Positions 52,048-61,108 of a stretch of 64,000 nucleotides of DNA are shown piece by piece. Positions within the stretch are counted from its first letter, which is position 1, and every line of letters begins with the position of its first letter. Location: assembly GCF_014648895.1 (NCBI RefSeq), contig NZ_BMRZ01000002.1:1-64000 (forward strand). The letters are read 5' to 3'. Below the pieces are notes generated by a model. That model was not told the origin of the DNA, searched no databases, and worked only from the letters and a program-made list of their open reading frames with translations. This DNA is from Streptomyces tanashiensis (GTDB lineage Bacteria; Actinomycetota; Actinomycetes; Streptomycetales; Streptomycetaceae). The translations under genes and the position numbers were made by a program.

Positions 52048-52947
52048 CTAGCCGATGAGGGCCTCGGTGATCTGACGGGTGGTCTGCGCGGCGATGCGGG
52101 GGTTGACGGCGGCGTAGGAGGTGTAGGCGTTCAGGCCGGTGGCCAGCGCCCAGCCGCGGCCCCGGATCCAGGTGGCGTCGTCCACGCCGAGCGCGGCGCG
52201 GAATGCGGCCCGGCTCCCGGCCGACATCAGGGTGAAGGCGAGGATCAGGTCGCAGGCCGGGTCGCCGATGCCGAGTCCGCCGAAGTCGATGACCGCGCTG
52301 AGGCGGCCGTCGACGGTCAGCAGGTTGCCGGTATGGAAGTCGCCGTGGAACCAGACCGGTGGGCCGTCCCCATCGGGGGCGCTCAGCGCCGCCTCCCACA
52401 GCTCGGTCATGGCAGCGGTGTCGAACGGGCCGTCGACCTCTGCGATGGCGGCCCGCGTAGCCCGGTCCCGTGCGACCAGCGGCCGGGCGGTGAGGTCCTC
52501 GCGGGCACCCTGGGCCGAGATCTCCCCGGGCTCGAACCGTTGGAGAGCGGTCAGGAACCCGGCCAGTTCGACAGCGGCCTCGGACGAGTCGCCCAGTGCC
52601 TCTGCAGTCGCCACCTCGCCGTCCAGCCAGCGGGAGACCGCCCAAGGCCACGGATAGCCGAAGCCGGGCTCGCCCACCCCCACGGGCACGGGGACGGCCA
52701 GTGGCAGGTGCGGGGCGAGCCGTGGCAGCCACTCGGACTCCTTTGGGGCCTGTCCGATGGCACCGGCATGGCGGGGCAGCCGGACGGACAGCCCCTCGCC
52801 CATCCGGTAGATCACATGGTCCGAGCCGGCCGGGTCGACCAACTCCAAGGGCAGCTCGGCCCACTGCGGGAACTGTGTATCGACCAGGCGCCTGACCAGC
52901 GCGGCATCAATCGCGGGACGGGCGTCTGTGATTCTCCCGGTTGCCAA
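52048..52947 (-). CDS. Aminoglycoside phosphotransferase-family kinase
   Basis: 299 aa from TTG 52947, which has GGAG 6 bp upstream; the longer frame to 53106 is not family-like. Kinase-like fold: nucleotide loop region DPAGSDHVIYRMGEGLSVRL, hinge WAVSRWLDGE, catalytic loop VWFHGDFHTGNLL (Brenner motif, Asp and Asn in place) and the metal-binding AVIDFGGLGIGDPACDL. Resembles many streptomycete APH-family proteins annotated as resistance kinases or small-molecule kinases; the substrate is not predictable. Confidence 0.9.
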   Translation of the reverse strand: MATGRITDARPAIDAALVRRLVDTQFPQWAELPLELVDPAGSDHVIYRMGEGLSVRLPRHAGAIGQAPKESEWLPRLAPHLPLAVPVPVGVGEPGFGYPWPWAVSRWLDGEVATAEALGDSSEAAVELAGFLTALQRFEPGEISAQGAREDLTARPLVARDRATRAAIAEVDGPFDTAAMTELWEAALSAPDGDGPPVWFHGDFHTGNLLTVDGRLSAVIDFGGLGIGDPACDLILAFTLMSAGSRAAFRAALGVDDATWIRGRGWALATGLNAYTSYAAVNPRIAAQTTRQITEALIG

Positions 52948-53300
52948 GAGCAGCTCCTGCAGTCGGCCCGCCCCGTGCGGCAGGCAGTCGGAGCCATCAC
53001 AGTGCCTCGGGGCGCCCGTCGACCGGATTTCCCCACCGGCGTCACCGCTGCAGGACTGCGCGCGCGAGTTTCTCGAAGCCGGCCCGGCATGCCCCTTTTG
53101 AGGCATCCGCTCGGGCTGGAGTGCCGGCGTCGTGGAGACAGTGGTCGCAGGCAGCGGGCGAGGGGCCCGACTCGTCTGTCGGCTTGCGTGGGAAGGGCCC
53201 CTGATCAGGTTGATGCCTGGTCAGGGGCCTTTCTCGTGTGCCGGCCACCGGTGCGAGGCGATCCCCCGGCGCGAGGCGGCGTCAGCGGCGCGAGGCGGCG
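52948..53300. other. Intergenic stretch with terminator
   Basis: About 350 bp; no gene supported. It carries the hairpin at 53193-53232. Confidence 0.45.
53193..53232 (-). terminator. Hairpin terminator
   Basis: Stem formed by GGGCCCCTGATCAGG and CCTGGTCAGGGGCC with a 6-nt loop, flanked by A and T runs (AAGG and CCTTT), so it can work in both directions. About 70 bp beyond the serine hydrolase stop codon (53301). Confidence 0.75.
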
Positions 53301-54458
53301 TCAGCGGTGGCAGAGGGCCGTGTCCACGACGGTCTCGACGCGCCTGGTGCCCGAGATGTCGGCCGGGATGCTCGTCACCGCGATGTTCGCGGCGTAGCCG
53401 TCGTCGGTCGCTCCGCCGCGGGTCTCGTATCCCACGATGTCGCCGCCGTGGCCCCAGTAGACGCCGCCGCACGACAGCTTCCTGCTCATGAGGCCCAGGC
53501 CGTAGTGGGCGCCGGTGTCGCCGACCGGGACGGTGGTGCGCATCTGGGCGAGCTGGGCGGGCGGGAGGAGGTCGCCGTCGAGGAGCGCGGTGAAGAAGCG
53601 GTTGAGGTCGGAGTTGGTGGAGATCATCTGGCCCGCCGCCCAGCCTGCCGACGGGTCGATCTCGGTGTACTGGCGCAGCTCGCCCGACGGCATCACGCGG
53701 TAGCCCTTCGGGTGGGGTTGCCTGATGGTCCTGTCGCCGGGGGCGGGGAAGTAGGTGTGGTGCAGCCCGAGGTGCTGGACGACGCGCCGGTCGATCTCCT
53801 CGGCGAGGGGGCGGCCGGTGACCTTCTGGACGATGAGGCCGGCCAGGACGTAGTTCGTGTTGCTGTAGCTCCACTTCGTCCCGGGCCGGAACTCGGCCTT
53901 GTGCTTCAGGGCGATGTCGAGGAGGTCGCGAGGCTCGAAGTACCGGTGCGCGATCTCGTCGTCGCTGATGTCCGCCCCGTATTCGGGAAGCCCGCTGGTG
54001 TGCTGCAGGAGCTGACGGACGGTGATGCGGCGGCCGTCGTTGCCCTTCCCGCGTACGAGGCCCGGGAGGTAGGTGTCGACGGAGGCGTCGAGGGCGATCT
54101 TCCCTTCGCCGACCAGTTGCAGAACGACGACGGCGACGAACGTCTTGGTGTTGCTGCCCATCCGCACCTGGCCGTCGCTGGGCACCTTCGCACCGGTGGT
54201 CAGGTCGCCGACGCCCGCGGTGTACGTGCGGGTGCGGCCGTCAGGGCCCTGGACGGTCGCCAGCGCGGCGGGCTGGCCGTCGCGCACCAGTGCGTCCAGG
54301 CCCTGCTGGACGGTGTCCGGCCGGGCGGCGGCGGATGCCGTGGGCGGAGTCAGGGCGCCGGTGGTCATGACGGCGACGGCCACCGCGGCCGCGGTCGCCA
54401 GCGCTGTGCGGCGCCGCGTCGTGGAGGCACTAGGCCCGTGCCAGGTCTGCTCACGCAT
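53301..54458 (-). CDS. Secreted serine hydrolase, class C beta-lactamase/DD-peptidase fold
   Basis: 385 aa from ATG 54458, with GGAG 6 bp upstream. A signal peptide is clear: basic TTRRRTALATA, hydrophobic AAAVAVAVMTTGAL and cleavage near ASAAA. The fold has all three motifs: SxxK in MGSNTKTF (Ser about 103), YxN in WSYSNTNYVL, and HxG in WGHGGD. Resembles streptomycete D-alanyl-D-alanine carboxypeptidases of the R61 group, acting outside the membrane on peptidoglycan or peptides. It is divergent from the histidine kinase gene, suggesting that the two-component system may control it. Confidence 0.93.
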   Translation of the reverse strand: MREQTWHGPSASTTRRRTALATAAAVAVAVMTTGALTPPTASAAARPDTVQQGLDALVRDGQPAALATVQGPDGRTRTYTAGVGDLTTGAKVPSDGQVRMGSNTKTFVAVVVLQLVGEGKIALDASVDTYLPGLVRGKGNDGRRITVRQLLQHTSGLPEYGADISDDEIAHRYFEPRDLLDIALKHKAEFRPGTKWSYSNTNYVLAGLIVQKVTGRPLAEEIDRRVVQHLGLHHTYFPAPGDRTIRQPHPKGYRVMPSGELRQYTEIDPSAGWAAGQMISTNSDLNRFFTALLDGDLLPPAQLAQMRTTVPVGDTGAHYGLGLMSRKLSCGGVYWGHGGDIVGYETRGGATDDGYAANIAVTSIPADISGTRRVETVVDTALCHR

Positions 54459-54627
54459 GGTCAACTCCAGGGGAATCGTGGGGTGCTGTCGGCTGAGCCG
54501 CCCGTCGACCGGGCAGGGCACGATCATGGATTTCCGGGGCTTTGGCGCGCATCGCGGGAAAGCGGGAGAACGTGCTCCCCCGATCGGGGGAGGCCGCGCG
54601 TGTGCCGCCGGTACATACTGGCCGATC
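54459..54627. promoter_or_regulatory. Divergent promoter region
   Basis: 170 bp between the secreted hydrolase (minus) and the histidine kinase (plus). Contains the inverted repeat GCTCCCCCGATCGGGGGAGG near 54573-54592, a candidate operator for the response regulator. Confidence 0.55.
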
Positions 54628-55908
54628 ATGATCAAGGGACTTCGGCCGCTGCTGCGCCGCTCCACGTACTCGGGTGCGTTGTTCGCCTATGGCGCCGCCC
54701 TGGCGAGCCTTCCTCTGCTGTCCTTCGCGCTGCTGCCGGCGCTGGCGTGGCGCTCGGCTCCCGAGGGCGTGCAGATCGTCGTGGTCCTGCTCGGCTGGGC
54801 GGCGCTGATCGGCCTGGTCGGTCTCGCGCGCACCACGCGGCGGGTGCTGGTCGTCTCCGCCCGCCGGCTGCTGAGGGTGTCGTTGCCCGAGCCTGTCGCC
54901 GTACGTGCGCGCGGCAGGCGGCCCGGCGACGGTCCGGCGGGCGCTGTGCCGTCCCGCGTGGATCGCTGGCGGACTCCTCTCTGGCTGCTGCTGCACGTGG
55001 CGCTCGGATGGGCGGGAGCACTGGCGAGCGGCGTGCTGCTGTTCGCGGGCCTGACCCTTCCGGGGGGCTGGCTCGGCGCCGAGATGGGGCTGAGCCTGTT
55101 CGGCCGGACGGTACGGGTGGAGGGCGGCTGGCAGAGCTGGGCGGTCGCGCTCGGCTGCCTGCTGCTCGCGGCGAGCGTGTGCGTGGTGGTGACGAAGGCC
55201 CTGCGCTGGTCGGCGCCCCGGCTGCTCGGGCCGTCCTCGGCCGAGCGGCTCGTGCTGGCGGCCGAGCGGGAACTGCGCCTGGCCGAAAGAAACCGACTGG
55301 CCCACGAACTGCACGACTCGATCGGGCACACGCTCACGACGACCACGATCCAGGCGGCGGTGGCGGGAGAGGTGCTCTGCGCCGACCCGGTGGCGGCGCG
55401 GGCCGCTCTGCGCAGCATCGAGGAGGCGTCCCGGGCCGCACTGGAGGACCTGGACTACGTGCTCGGCGTGCTGCGCGAACGAGAGGCCGAGACGGCGCCG
55501 ACCCGTACCCTGGCCGATCTGCCCGAGCTGCTCGACCGGTTGCGGCACGCGGGCGCGGTGGTGGAGCTGGAGCTGTCGGGGGACCCGGCGCAGGTGCAGG
55601 GGACGCTCTCCCGCGCGGCCTACCGGATCCTTCAGGAGGGGCTGACGAACGCGATGCGGCACGGAGCGGGCGGTCCGGTCGAGGTCCGTGTGGCGGCCAC
55701 GCCGGAGCGGCTGGAGCTCGGTGTGGTCAACCGGACCGGGGACGGGCCGCGTACGGGCATGGGGCCGGGCGCCTTCCCCACGTCCGGGCACGGCCTGCCC
55801 GGCCTCGCCGAGCGCGTGCGACTGCTGCACGGCGAGATCGACGCGGGCCCGGACGGGCCGCGGCACTGGCGGTTGGCCGTCCACCTCCCCGTACGGGTCT
55901 CGCCATGA
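54628..55908 (+). CDS. NarL-type sensor histidine kinase
   Basis: 426 aa. About four hydrophobic helices fill the first 190 residues (YGAALASLPLLSFALLPALA, VQIVVVLLGWAALIGLVGLA, WLLLHVALGWAGALASGVLL, WAVALGCLLLAASVCVVV). The dimerisation/phosphoacceptor helix reads AERNRLAHELHDSIGHTLT (HisKA_3, His about 228). A GHKL ATPase follows with AYRILQEGLTNAMRHGAGGP (N-box) and GHGLPGLAERVRLL (G-box). The stop overlaps the response regulator start by 4 bp, so both are made together. Confidence 0.94.
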   Translation: MIKGLRPLLRRSTYSGALFAYGAALASLPLLSFALLPALAWRSAPEGVQIVVVLLGWAALIGLVGLARTTRRVLVVSARRLLRVSLPEPVAVRARGRRPGDGPAGAVPSRVDRWRTPLWLLLHVALGWAGALASGVLLFAGLTLPGGWLGAEMGLSLFGRTVRVEGGWQSWAVALGCLLLAASVCVVVTKALRWSAPRLLGPSSAERLVLAAERELRLAERNRLAHELHDSIGHTLTTTTIQAAVAGEVLCADPVAARAALRSIEEASRAALEDLDYVLGVLREREAETAPTRTLADLPELLDRLRHAGAVVELELSGDPAQVQGTLSRAAYRILQEGLTNAMRHGAGGPVEVRVAATPERLELGVVNRTGDGPRTGMGPGAFPTSGHGLPGLAERVRLLHGEIDAGPDGPRHWRLAVHLPVRVSP

Positions 55909-56579
55909 CCGGCACCGACGGCACACCCGTCACCCTCCTGATCGCGGACGATGACGAGGTGACCCGCAGCGGTCTGCGTACCCTGCTCGCGGCGCAGCCG
56001 GGGCTCGCGGTGGTCGGCGAGGCCGCCGACGGCGTCGAGGCGGTCGAGCAGGCACGGCGGCTGTGTCCGGACGTGGTCCTGATGGACGTACGGATGCCGC
56101 GCCGCAACGGGATCGAGGCCACCCGGCTCCTCCTCGCCGGGTCGGCCGAACCGCCGAAGGTCGTGGTGATCACCACCTTCGAGAACGACGACTACGTCAC
56201 CGCCGCGCTCAGCGCGGGCGCCAGCGGGTTCGTGCTGAAGCGGCTTCCGGTCCGGCAGATCGCGCAGGCGGTGCGGGTGGTGGCGGCGGGCGAGGCGATC
56301 CTCTTCCCGACGACCCTGCGCCGCATGATCGCACCCCGGCCGCTGCACTCCGCCGAGGCCCTGCCCAGGGCGGCGCTGACGGGGCGGGAGGAGGAGGTGC
56401 TGCGACTGATGGCCACCGGCCTGTCCAACCCGGAGATCGCGGAGTCGCTCACGGTGAGCCTGGAGACGGTCAAGACGCACGTCGGGAACGTGCTGACCAA
56501 ACTCGGCGCACAGAACCGGACCCACGCGGTGGTGATCGCGTACGAATCCGGCCTGGTGGTTCCGGGGTTCGCCGGCTGA
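55905..56579 (+). CDS. NarL-family response regulator
   Basis: 224 aa. Receiver domain with the acidic pair IADDDEVTRSGL and phosphoacceptor Asp in VVLMDVRMPRRNG (about residue 59), Thr/Lys switch residues in VVVITTFEN and FVLKRLP. C-terminal LuxR HTH: ALTGREEEVLRLMATGLSNP, then IAESLTVSLETVKTHVGNVL. Cognate to the kinase encoded directly upstream (ATGA overlap). Likely target: the divergent serine hydrolase gene or genes elsewhere. Confidence 0.95.
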   Translation: MTGTDGTPVTLLIADDDEVTRSGLRTLLAAQPGLAVVGEAADGVEAVEQARRLCPDVVLMDVRMPRRNGIEATRLLLAGSAEPPKVVVITTFENDDYVTAALSAGASGFVLKRLPVRQIAQAVRVVAAGEAILFPTTLRRMIAPRPLHSAEALPRAALTGREEEVLRLMATGLSNPEIAESLTVSLETVKTHVGNVLTKLGAQNRTHAVVIAYESGLVVPGFAG

Positions 56580-56604
56580 ACCCCGCAACCGTGTCGGGAC
56601 CCGC

Positions 56605-56690
56605 ACCGCAGCCGCCCCTCTGGGTTCCCCACCCTGGCTTTGTCCATGAGAGCGGACAGCGAATTCATCACTTCAGAAGGCATCTGCCCC
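56605..56690. repeat. Left arm of long inverted repeat around SUKH gene
   Basis: About 75-85 bp matching, in inverse orientation and with mismatches, the stretch 57375-57450. The best part is TTTGTCCATGAGAGCGGACA followed by GCGAAT, against TCTGTCCATGAGAACGGACA followed by GCGAAT on the other arm. Confidence 0.6.
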
Positions 56691-56783
56691 GGCCCTGTTC
56701 GATGTTCATGACGTGGGGCGGCGCGGGGCTCTGGGGTGAGGCGGCCGCGATGGGCTGTCGGCCCCTTCTGCCAGCATGCTGCC

Positions 56784-57326
56784 GTGGCAGACACACATGA
56801 TCAGCGCCCTGCCGAAGCCGCCCTCGGCTTTCTGCGCTCTGCGTTTCCGCCGGAATGGCGAGAGCCGGCGCTCGGATATGAAGCCGTCGTGGAGTGGGAA
56901 CAGGAGAACGGGGTGGTCCTCCCGGAGCCGTACAGGACCTTCATCGCGGAGGTCAGCAACGGGTCCAGCCTGGGACCCGCCGGCGACGGCGGTCTCCAGC
57001 CGCTCGGCTGGCTGCCCGACACGTGGCCTGACCTCGGCCCGCGACAGCCAGGAGAACCGTTCCCTCTAGAGTCGGCTTGGCCCTGGGAGGACGATGAGAG
57101 TGCCGACGCCGAGGACCCACGGATCGACGCCGCATTCAACAAGGGATCCGTCGTTCTCGGGTCAGAAGACGGGCAGTCGTTCTGGCTCCTGCTGACCACC
57201 GGCACCCGCCGCGGCGAGGTGTGGATGATCGCCGACGTCGGCGCCATTCCGGCGCCTGGTGACCAGGCATGGGGCTTCGAGGAGTGGGTGCGACGCTGGC
57301 ACGCCGGCAACGAATGGTGGGACTGA
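56784..57326 (+). CDS. SUKH (SMI1/KNR4-like) protein
   Basis: 180 aa from GTG 56784. Typical SMI1/KNR4 core: VVEWEQENGVVLPEPYRTFI, AEVSNGSSLGPAGDGGLQPL, and later KGSVVLGSEDGQSFWLLLTT with GEVWMIADVGAIP. Proteins of this fold often give immunity to polymorphic toxins. No toxin gene is adjacent, but the gene sits between two long inverted repeats (56605-56690 and 57375-57450), so it may be a small mobile cassette. Confidence 0.82.
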   Translation: MADTHDQRPAEAALGFLRSAFPPEWREPALGYEAVVEWEQENGVVLPEPYRTFIAEVSNGSSLGPAGDGGLQPLGWLPDTWPDLGPRQPGEPFPLESAWPWEDDESADAEDPRIDAAFNKGSVVLGSEDGQSFWLLLTTGTRRGEVWMIADVGAIPAPGDQAWGFEEWVRRWHAGNEWWD

Positions 57327-57374
57327 GCGGGCCGTCCTGCGCACCTTAGGGCGCGCACCGTTCGAATCGTTGGT

Positions 57375-57450
57375 GCCTCCCGAAGTGGTGAACATTCGCT
57401 GTCCGTTCTCATGGACAGAGCCACCACCCCAAGGGGATGGGGGGCGGCTC
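57375..57450. repeat. Right arm of long inverted repeat around SUKH gene
   Basis: Counterpart of 56605-56690; contains GCTGTCCGTTCTCATGGACA and next to it a GC hairpin (AGAGCC...GGCTCT) at about 57417-57451 that could terminate the SUKH transcript. Confidence 0.6.
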
Positions 57451-57953
57451 TCGTGCACTGCCGGGGTGGGGCCGTTTCGTGTGGTTTCCCCATGAGGGCT
57501 CGCCCGGCAGCGCAAGCCCGAGGTGTGGGCGGCCCTGTCCGACGGGCAGCGCGAGCGACTGGGGTGGCCCTGTTCACGGCAGCAGTCGACGTGGTGAAGA
57601 AGGAGAGGGCTCCCACGATGGCCCCCCCATTCGACGTACCGCCCACAGGGGCAGAGGTGACACACCGCCATCCGGGACGGACCGCCGCCGCGGCCGCCCG
57701 TGTTCATGGCGTCTCAGAACAACCTGGTCGTCACCACGGCCTTTCCCGGTCAGGCGCGTACGGCTTGCCTATGCGGCCAGAGGGCCCTGCCACGTCAGGC
57801 TCCAGGGTGGCCGGCCGCTCCCAGCAGCCGGCCACTCCGCTGACCTGATCGGCTGCAGCCTCATAAGTTTTCTCGTTACTCCACAGCGCGGCCGACGAGT
57901 TTGTGTCTCCCGGCCGGCCCAAGCTCGTGACACCCCCTAGGAAGGACACCGCC
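57451..57953. other. Intergenic stretch, no gene seen
   Basis: About 500 bp between the inverted repeat and the DHFR-like gene. Frames are low-complexity shadows; only the AGGAAGG site of the next gene is recognisable. Confidence 0.45.
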
Positions 57954-58559
57954 ATGTCAGAGCTTCTCGTCGACTTCATCACCTCCCTCGACGGCTACGC
58001 ATCGGGAGAGGGCTGGCCCGGGTTCTGGGGCCTCGAGGGCCCGGAGTACCTCGCATGGCTCAGCAAGCAGCCCGAGGCCACCTACCTGATGGGAGCGAAC
58101 ACCTACCGCCTGATGTCGGGCTTCGCCGCAGGCGAGGTCCCCAAGGGCCAAGACGAATTCAGGCCCGAGGAAGAGGCGTCCGTCGACGAGCTCACGCAGG
58201 CCTCCAAGGTGGTGTTCTCCTCCTCCCTTCAGGAGCCACTGACGTGGGCCAACTCCACGCTCGTCCAGGGCGACGCCGTCGAGGCGGTCCGCGCCATGAA
58301 GTCGAGCGGCTCGGGGCTCCTCAGCACGATCGGCAGCCTCACCCTGTGCCGGTCCCTGCTACGGGCCGGACTCGTCGACCGCTTCCGGGTCGTGATGTTC
58401 CCGGTGATCACCGGGGCCACGGGCGAAGAACGCATCTACGACGGCTATCCGGATGTCGCCCTTGAGATGATCGAGCACCGCACCTTCGACAACAGCATCC
58501 AGCTGGTCGAGTACAAGCCCCGCGTGCTCGAGCACCCGCCGCTCGGCACGCCTGCGTGA
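57954..58559 (+). CDS. Dihydrofolate reductase-family (RibD C-terminal-like) protein
   Basis: 201 aa from ATG 57954, with AGGAAGG at good distance. NADPH-binding DHFR/RibD-C fold: LLVDFITSLDGYASGEGWPG at the start, YLMGANTYRLMSGF, KVVFSSSLQEPLTWANSTLV, GLLSTIGSLTLCRSLLRAGL (glycine loop) and DRFRVVMFPVITGATGEERI. These stand-alone proteins are reductases of unknown substrate, common in actinobacteria. Monocistronic. Confidence 0.9.
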   Translation: MSELLVDFITSLDGYASGEGWPGFWGLEGPEYLAWLSKQPEATYLMGANTYRLMSGFAAGEVPKGQDEFRPEEEASVDELTQASKVVFSSSLQEPLTWANSTLVQGDAVEAVRAMKSSGSGLLSTIGSLTLCRSLLRAGLVDRFRVVMFPVITGATGEERIYDGYPDVALEMIEHRTFDNSIQLVEYKPRVLEHPPLGTPA

Positions 58560-59448
58560 CCACGCCCCGTCCGCCGGCCTGCTCTCCGCTCTCACAGCGG
58601 TCGACCAATGCGCGGCTCCGGCCGGCCGAGCGCTCAGCCGACCGACACCACGGTTAAGCCCGCCGCCCTTGGGCCGACCTGTTCGCCTTGATCCAGCAGC
58701 GCTGCCTCAGCTGTCGTGAGCGGGTCATGCAGTTCAGGTGCGCGGCAGGCTCGGTCGTCAGCTCTTCGGCTGGATCAGCTCGGGGCATTCGGCCGCGACC
58801 CTGGGATCGAGTTCGGGGTTCGGGGAGGCGGAGGTCCTTCCCCGCGCGTGCGGGGAGCAGTAGACCGGCATGTCGTCGCCGGGGACGTCGTAGGGACCGT
58901 CCAGCAGGGAGCACGCGTCGATCGCCGGCGGCTGCTGGGTATGCGCAGGGCCATCCCCACGCGTCCGGGGAGCAGCCGGTCGGTGATTCGGGTGGCTGCT
59001 TCCGCGTGGATGGCCTGCGGAGGCGGACGGGATCATCGACCAGGTCCGGTATCGGAACGCTCCGACCGGCGCAACGTACACGGCGCTCCGTACCGTAGCG
59101 GTGCGATCTTCACCGGTCTCACCCGTACCCGGGAGTCGGTCAGCGCGCCGAAGGGGCGGCGCCCCTCTGACGGGGTCAGCCGGTCACGTCCCTGTAGAGG
59201 CGTCGGCGCAGTCGCAGGAGTACAGCGGCATCGGTAATCCGGGTGAGCTGGGCCGGCAGGCCCGGGTCGCCGGATCATCACCGGCCCGGACCGTCGCGGC
59301 GATCTGGTCGATGAGCAACTCGGCGGCCTCCGTGACGGCCGGCGGCCGGGGGGACGAGGCTCAACCATGGTCGTCTCGATCGCCCAGCGGCTCCGGATCC
59401 ATGTGTTCTGAGGGCATCCACATGTTCAACGGCCCCAGCGGCCGGGGG
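58560..59448. other. Gene-poor region with CRISPR remnant
   Basis: About 890 bp. Apart from the vestigial CRISPR at 58833-58975 I see nothing coding; the frames rich in SPHARG/RTRGDG residues are translated repeats. Confidence 0.5.
58833..58975 (-). CRISPR. Vestigial CRISPR, second repeat type
   Basis: Two good I-E-type repeats (58833-58860 with CCCCGCGCGTGCGGGGAGCAG-like core, 58948-58975 with CCCCACGCGTCCGGGGAGCA) and a truncated unit between them near 58893-58914 (CAGGGAGCAC). Read on the minus strand they begin CTGCTCCCCG and end GGACC/GGCCC. The repeat differs from that of the main array, so it belonged to another I-E system. No cas gene is adjacent. Confidence 0.7.
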
Positions 59449-59823
59449 TCATATCCCCTGAGGGGGAGAAGCCGAGGCTCCTGCCTGCTCCGAGCTGTCG
59501 GTGTGTCGGAGTTCGGCGAGGAGTTCGTTCTGTCCGGCCAGGAGTTCGGTGAGGATGCGCCGTGCGGCGCGCAGGAGTTCCGCCACGTCGCCGCCGGCGA
59601 GGGCGTAGCTGACGGTGGAGCCGTCACGGATGGAGATCACGATGCCGGACCGTCTCAGTACCGCGAGTTGCTGGGAGAGGTTCGACGGTTCGATCTCGAT
59701 GACGTTCAGGAGTTCGCGTACAGGTACGGGACCGTTTTGGAGCAGCTCCAGTACACGGATCCGGACGGGATGCCCGAGCATCCGGAAGAACTCCGCCTTG
59801 GCCTGGTACAGCGGCACCTGCAT
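59449..59823 (-). CDS. ArsR-family HTH regulator
   Basis: 124 aa. Winged helix with the ArsR pattern: AEFFRMLGHPVRIRVLELLQ, LLNVIEIEPSNLSQQLAVLR, RSGIVISIRDGSTVSYAL. No cysteine cluster for metals is visible, so the signal may not be a metal. The Ser/Ala-rich tail is longer than usual. Regulated genes are not obvious: a CRISPR remnant lies downstream and a roadblock gene upstream. Confidence 0.9.
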   Translation of the reverse strand: MQVPLYQAKAEFFRMLGHPVRIRVLELLQNGPVPVRELLNVIEIEPSNLSQQLAVLRRSGIVISIRDGSTVSYALAGGDVAELLRAARRILTELLAGQNELLAELRHTDSSEQAGASASPPQGI

Positions 59824-59977
59824 GCGACAACACTCCTATCCCGCGGTTCGACCGTGGCAGCTCCGGCCATCCTCCTGCCTCCCGGCTCTGCCTGCCCTGA
59901 CCTGATCACATTCAGATGTGACGAGTTGAAGACTCTTTCAACTCGTGGGCATGCGGAGCCGGGAAACAAAGAGGCGG

Positions 59978-60352
59978 CTACAGCTCCAGTTCCGTCTCGA
60001 TGCGCCTGAGCTGGTGCCGGGCCATGGCCAGGTTCGCCCGGCCCTTGTCCAGGACGAGGTACAGGAACAGGCCGTTGCCCCCGCGGCCCCTGATCAGCCG
60101 CATGAGGTGGTACTGGCTGCCGAGGGTGATCAGCACATCCTCGATGTCCTCCTTGAGACCCAGCATCTCCATCGTGCGGACCTTCGCCCGGATCACATCG
60201 GTGTTGCCCGCCGCGGCCACCGTCAGATCGAGGTCCTTGCCCCCGCCCAGCGTTCCCAGCGCCATGCCACTCGTGTAGTCGACCAGCGCGACCGCCACGC
60301 TCCCCTCGATCGAGGTCATCGCCTCCTTCAGAGACGTCTCCACAGTCAGCAT
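59978..60352 (-). CDS. Roadblock/LC7-domain protein
   Basis: 124 aa from ATG 60352, with AGAGGGAG upstream. One roadblock domain: SLKEAMTSIEGSVAVALVDY, SGMALGTLGGGKDLDLTVAA, EDVLITLGSQYHLMRLIRGR, NGLFLYLVLDKGRANLAMAR. In Streptomyces such proteins usually belong to conservons (sensor kinase, roadblock, DUF742, GTPase) and act on a small MglA-type GTPase. Here the partner genes are missing, so it is an orphan member. Confidence 0.88.
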   Translation of the reverse strand: MLTVETSLKEAMTSIEGSVAVALVDYTSGMALGTLGGGKDLDLTVAAAGNTDVIRAKVRTMEMLGLKEDIEDVLITLGSQYHLMRLIRGRGGNGLFLYLVLDKGRANLAMARHQLRRIETELEL

Positions 60353-60623
60353 CGGTACCCGCTCCCTCTGTTCTGGACGATGCCGGCCAGTCACACGCCC
60401 CGGCCGGGTGATGACCGCAGACGCTACCCACACGTTGCCGGGCGTTACGGGAGCACCGGGAATTTGGCCGGAATCAGCCCTCCTTGCCCTGGCGTTCGCC
60501 CCGCGACATACCCATCGGCACACCGCCCGAGATGAGGGCACCACCGGGTTCGGGGCCCGGCCGGACGAGCCGCATGGTCCCCTGTGGCCGCGCTCGCGCG
60601 AAGGCCGGGACCTGTCCGGCCGA

Positions 60624-60935
60624 TCATGTTCGCAGCCGGATGACGAGTGCTGCGGTGGTCGCGGTCCGGAGGGAGACGTGACGGCGCTTGTCGTGGCGCG
60701 TGGCCACCGCCCGGGACTGTTTCAGGCGGTTGATGGTCCGCTCGACAGTGTTGCGCTTCGTGTGCCGCTCTTCGTCGAAACCAGGCGGCCGGCCACCGGG
60801 TGAGCCTTTGGGGAGGCGGGCGGTCTGGCTGTCGGTCTTCTCCGGGATCGCGTGGCGGATTCCTCGGCGCCGCGGGTACCTGCGGCGGAGCCCGTTGCTG
60901 CATGCCTTGTCGGCAGCAAGGCTTTCCGGCTTCAC
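60624..60935 (-). pseudogene. IS5-type transposase, C-terminal fragment
   Basis: Reads VKPESLAADKACSNGLRRRY, RRGIRHAIPEKTDSQ, RPPGFDEERHTKRNTVERTI, NRLKQSRAVATR, ending in ALVIRLRT: the last 105 residues of a DDE transposase of the IS5 superfamily. The missing front part lies at 63640-63835 on the same strand and ends exactly where this fragment begins (GRPRV / VKPES). Both junctions carry the same 10 bp (CACACGCGGT at 60933-60942 and 63660-63669). Confidence 0.85.
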
Positions 60936-60942
60936 ACGCGGT
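60933..60942. repeat. 10-bp direct repeat, left copy
   Basis: CACACGCGGT, repeated at 63660-63669, at the two ends of the DNA that interrupts the IS5-type transposase gene. Possible target-site duplication. Confidence 0.6.
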
Positions 60943-61108
60943 GGCTTTGTCGGTGAGTTACGGGTTCTGGCACAGATCTTGGGGAGCGGTCACGGAGCGT
61001 GGTCTGAGTGTTCGATTGTGTAGGGCGGATGGGTCGGCGACGGCGCACCCGACCGACTGCGAGGAAAACCCGTTGGCTGTCGGTGTTCCCTGCTGGAACG
61101 ATCCTGGG

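Noticed and set aside
54573..54592. GCTCCCCCGATCGGGGGAGG palindrome as a terminator
   Set aside because: It lies between divergent starts, so an operator role is more likely; recorded under the promoter region instead.
53238..56579. Plus-strand frame of 1113 codons across the serine hydrolase and kinase genes
   Set aside because: Antisense to a hydrolase with all catalytic motifs and out of frame with the kinase; only its last part coincides with the real response regulator.
58654..59081. Minus-strand frames with SPHARGRTS/APRTRGDGP peptides
   Set aside because: Translated repeats of the vestigial CRISPR.
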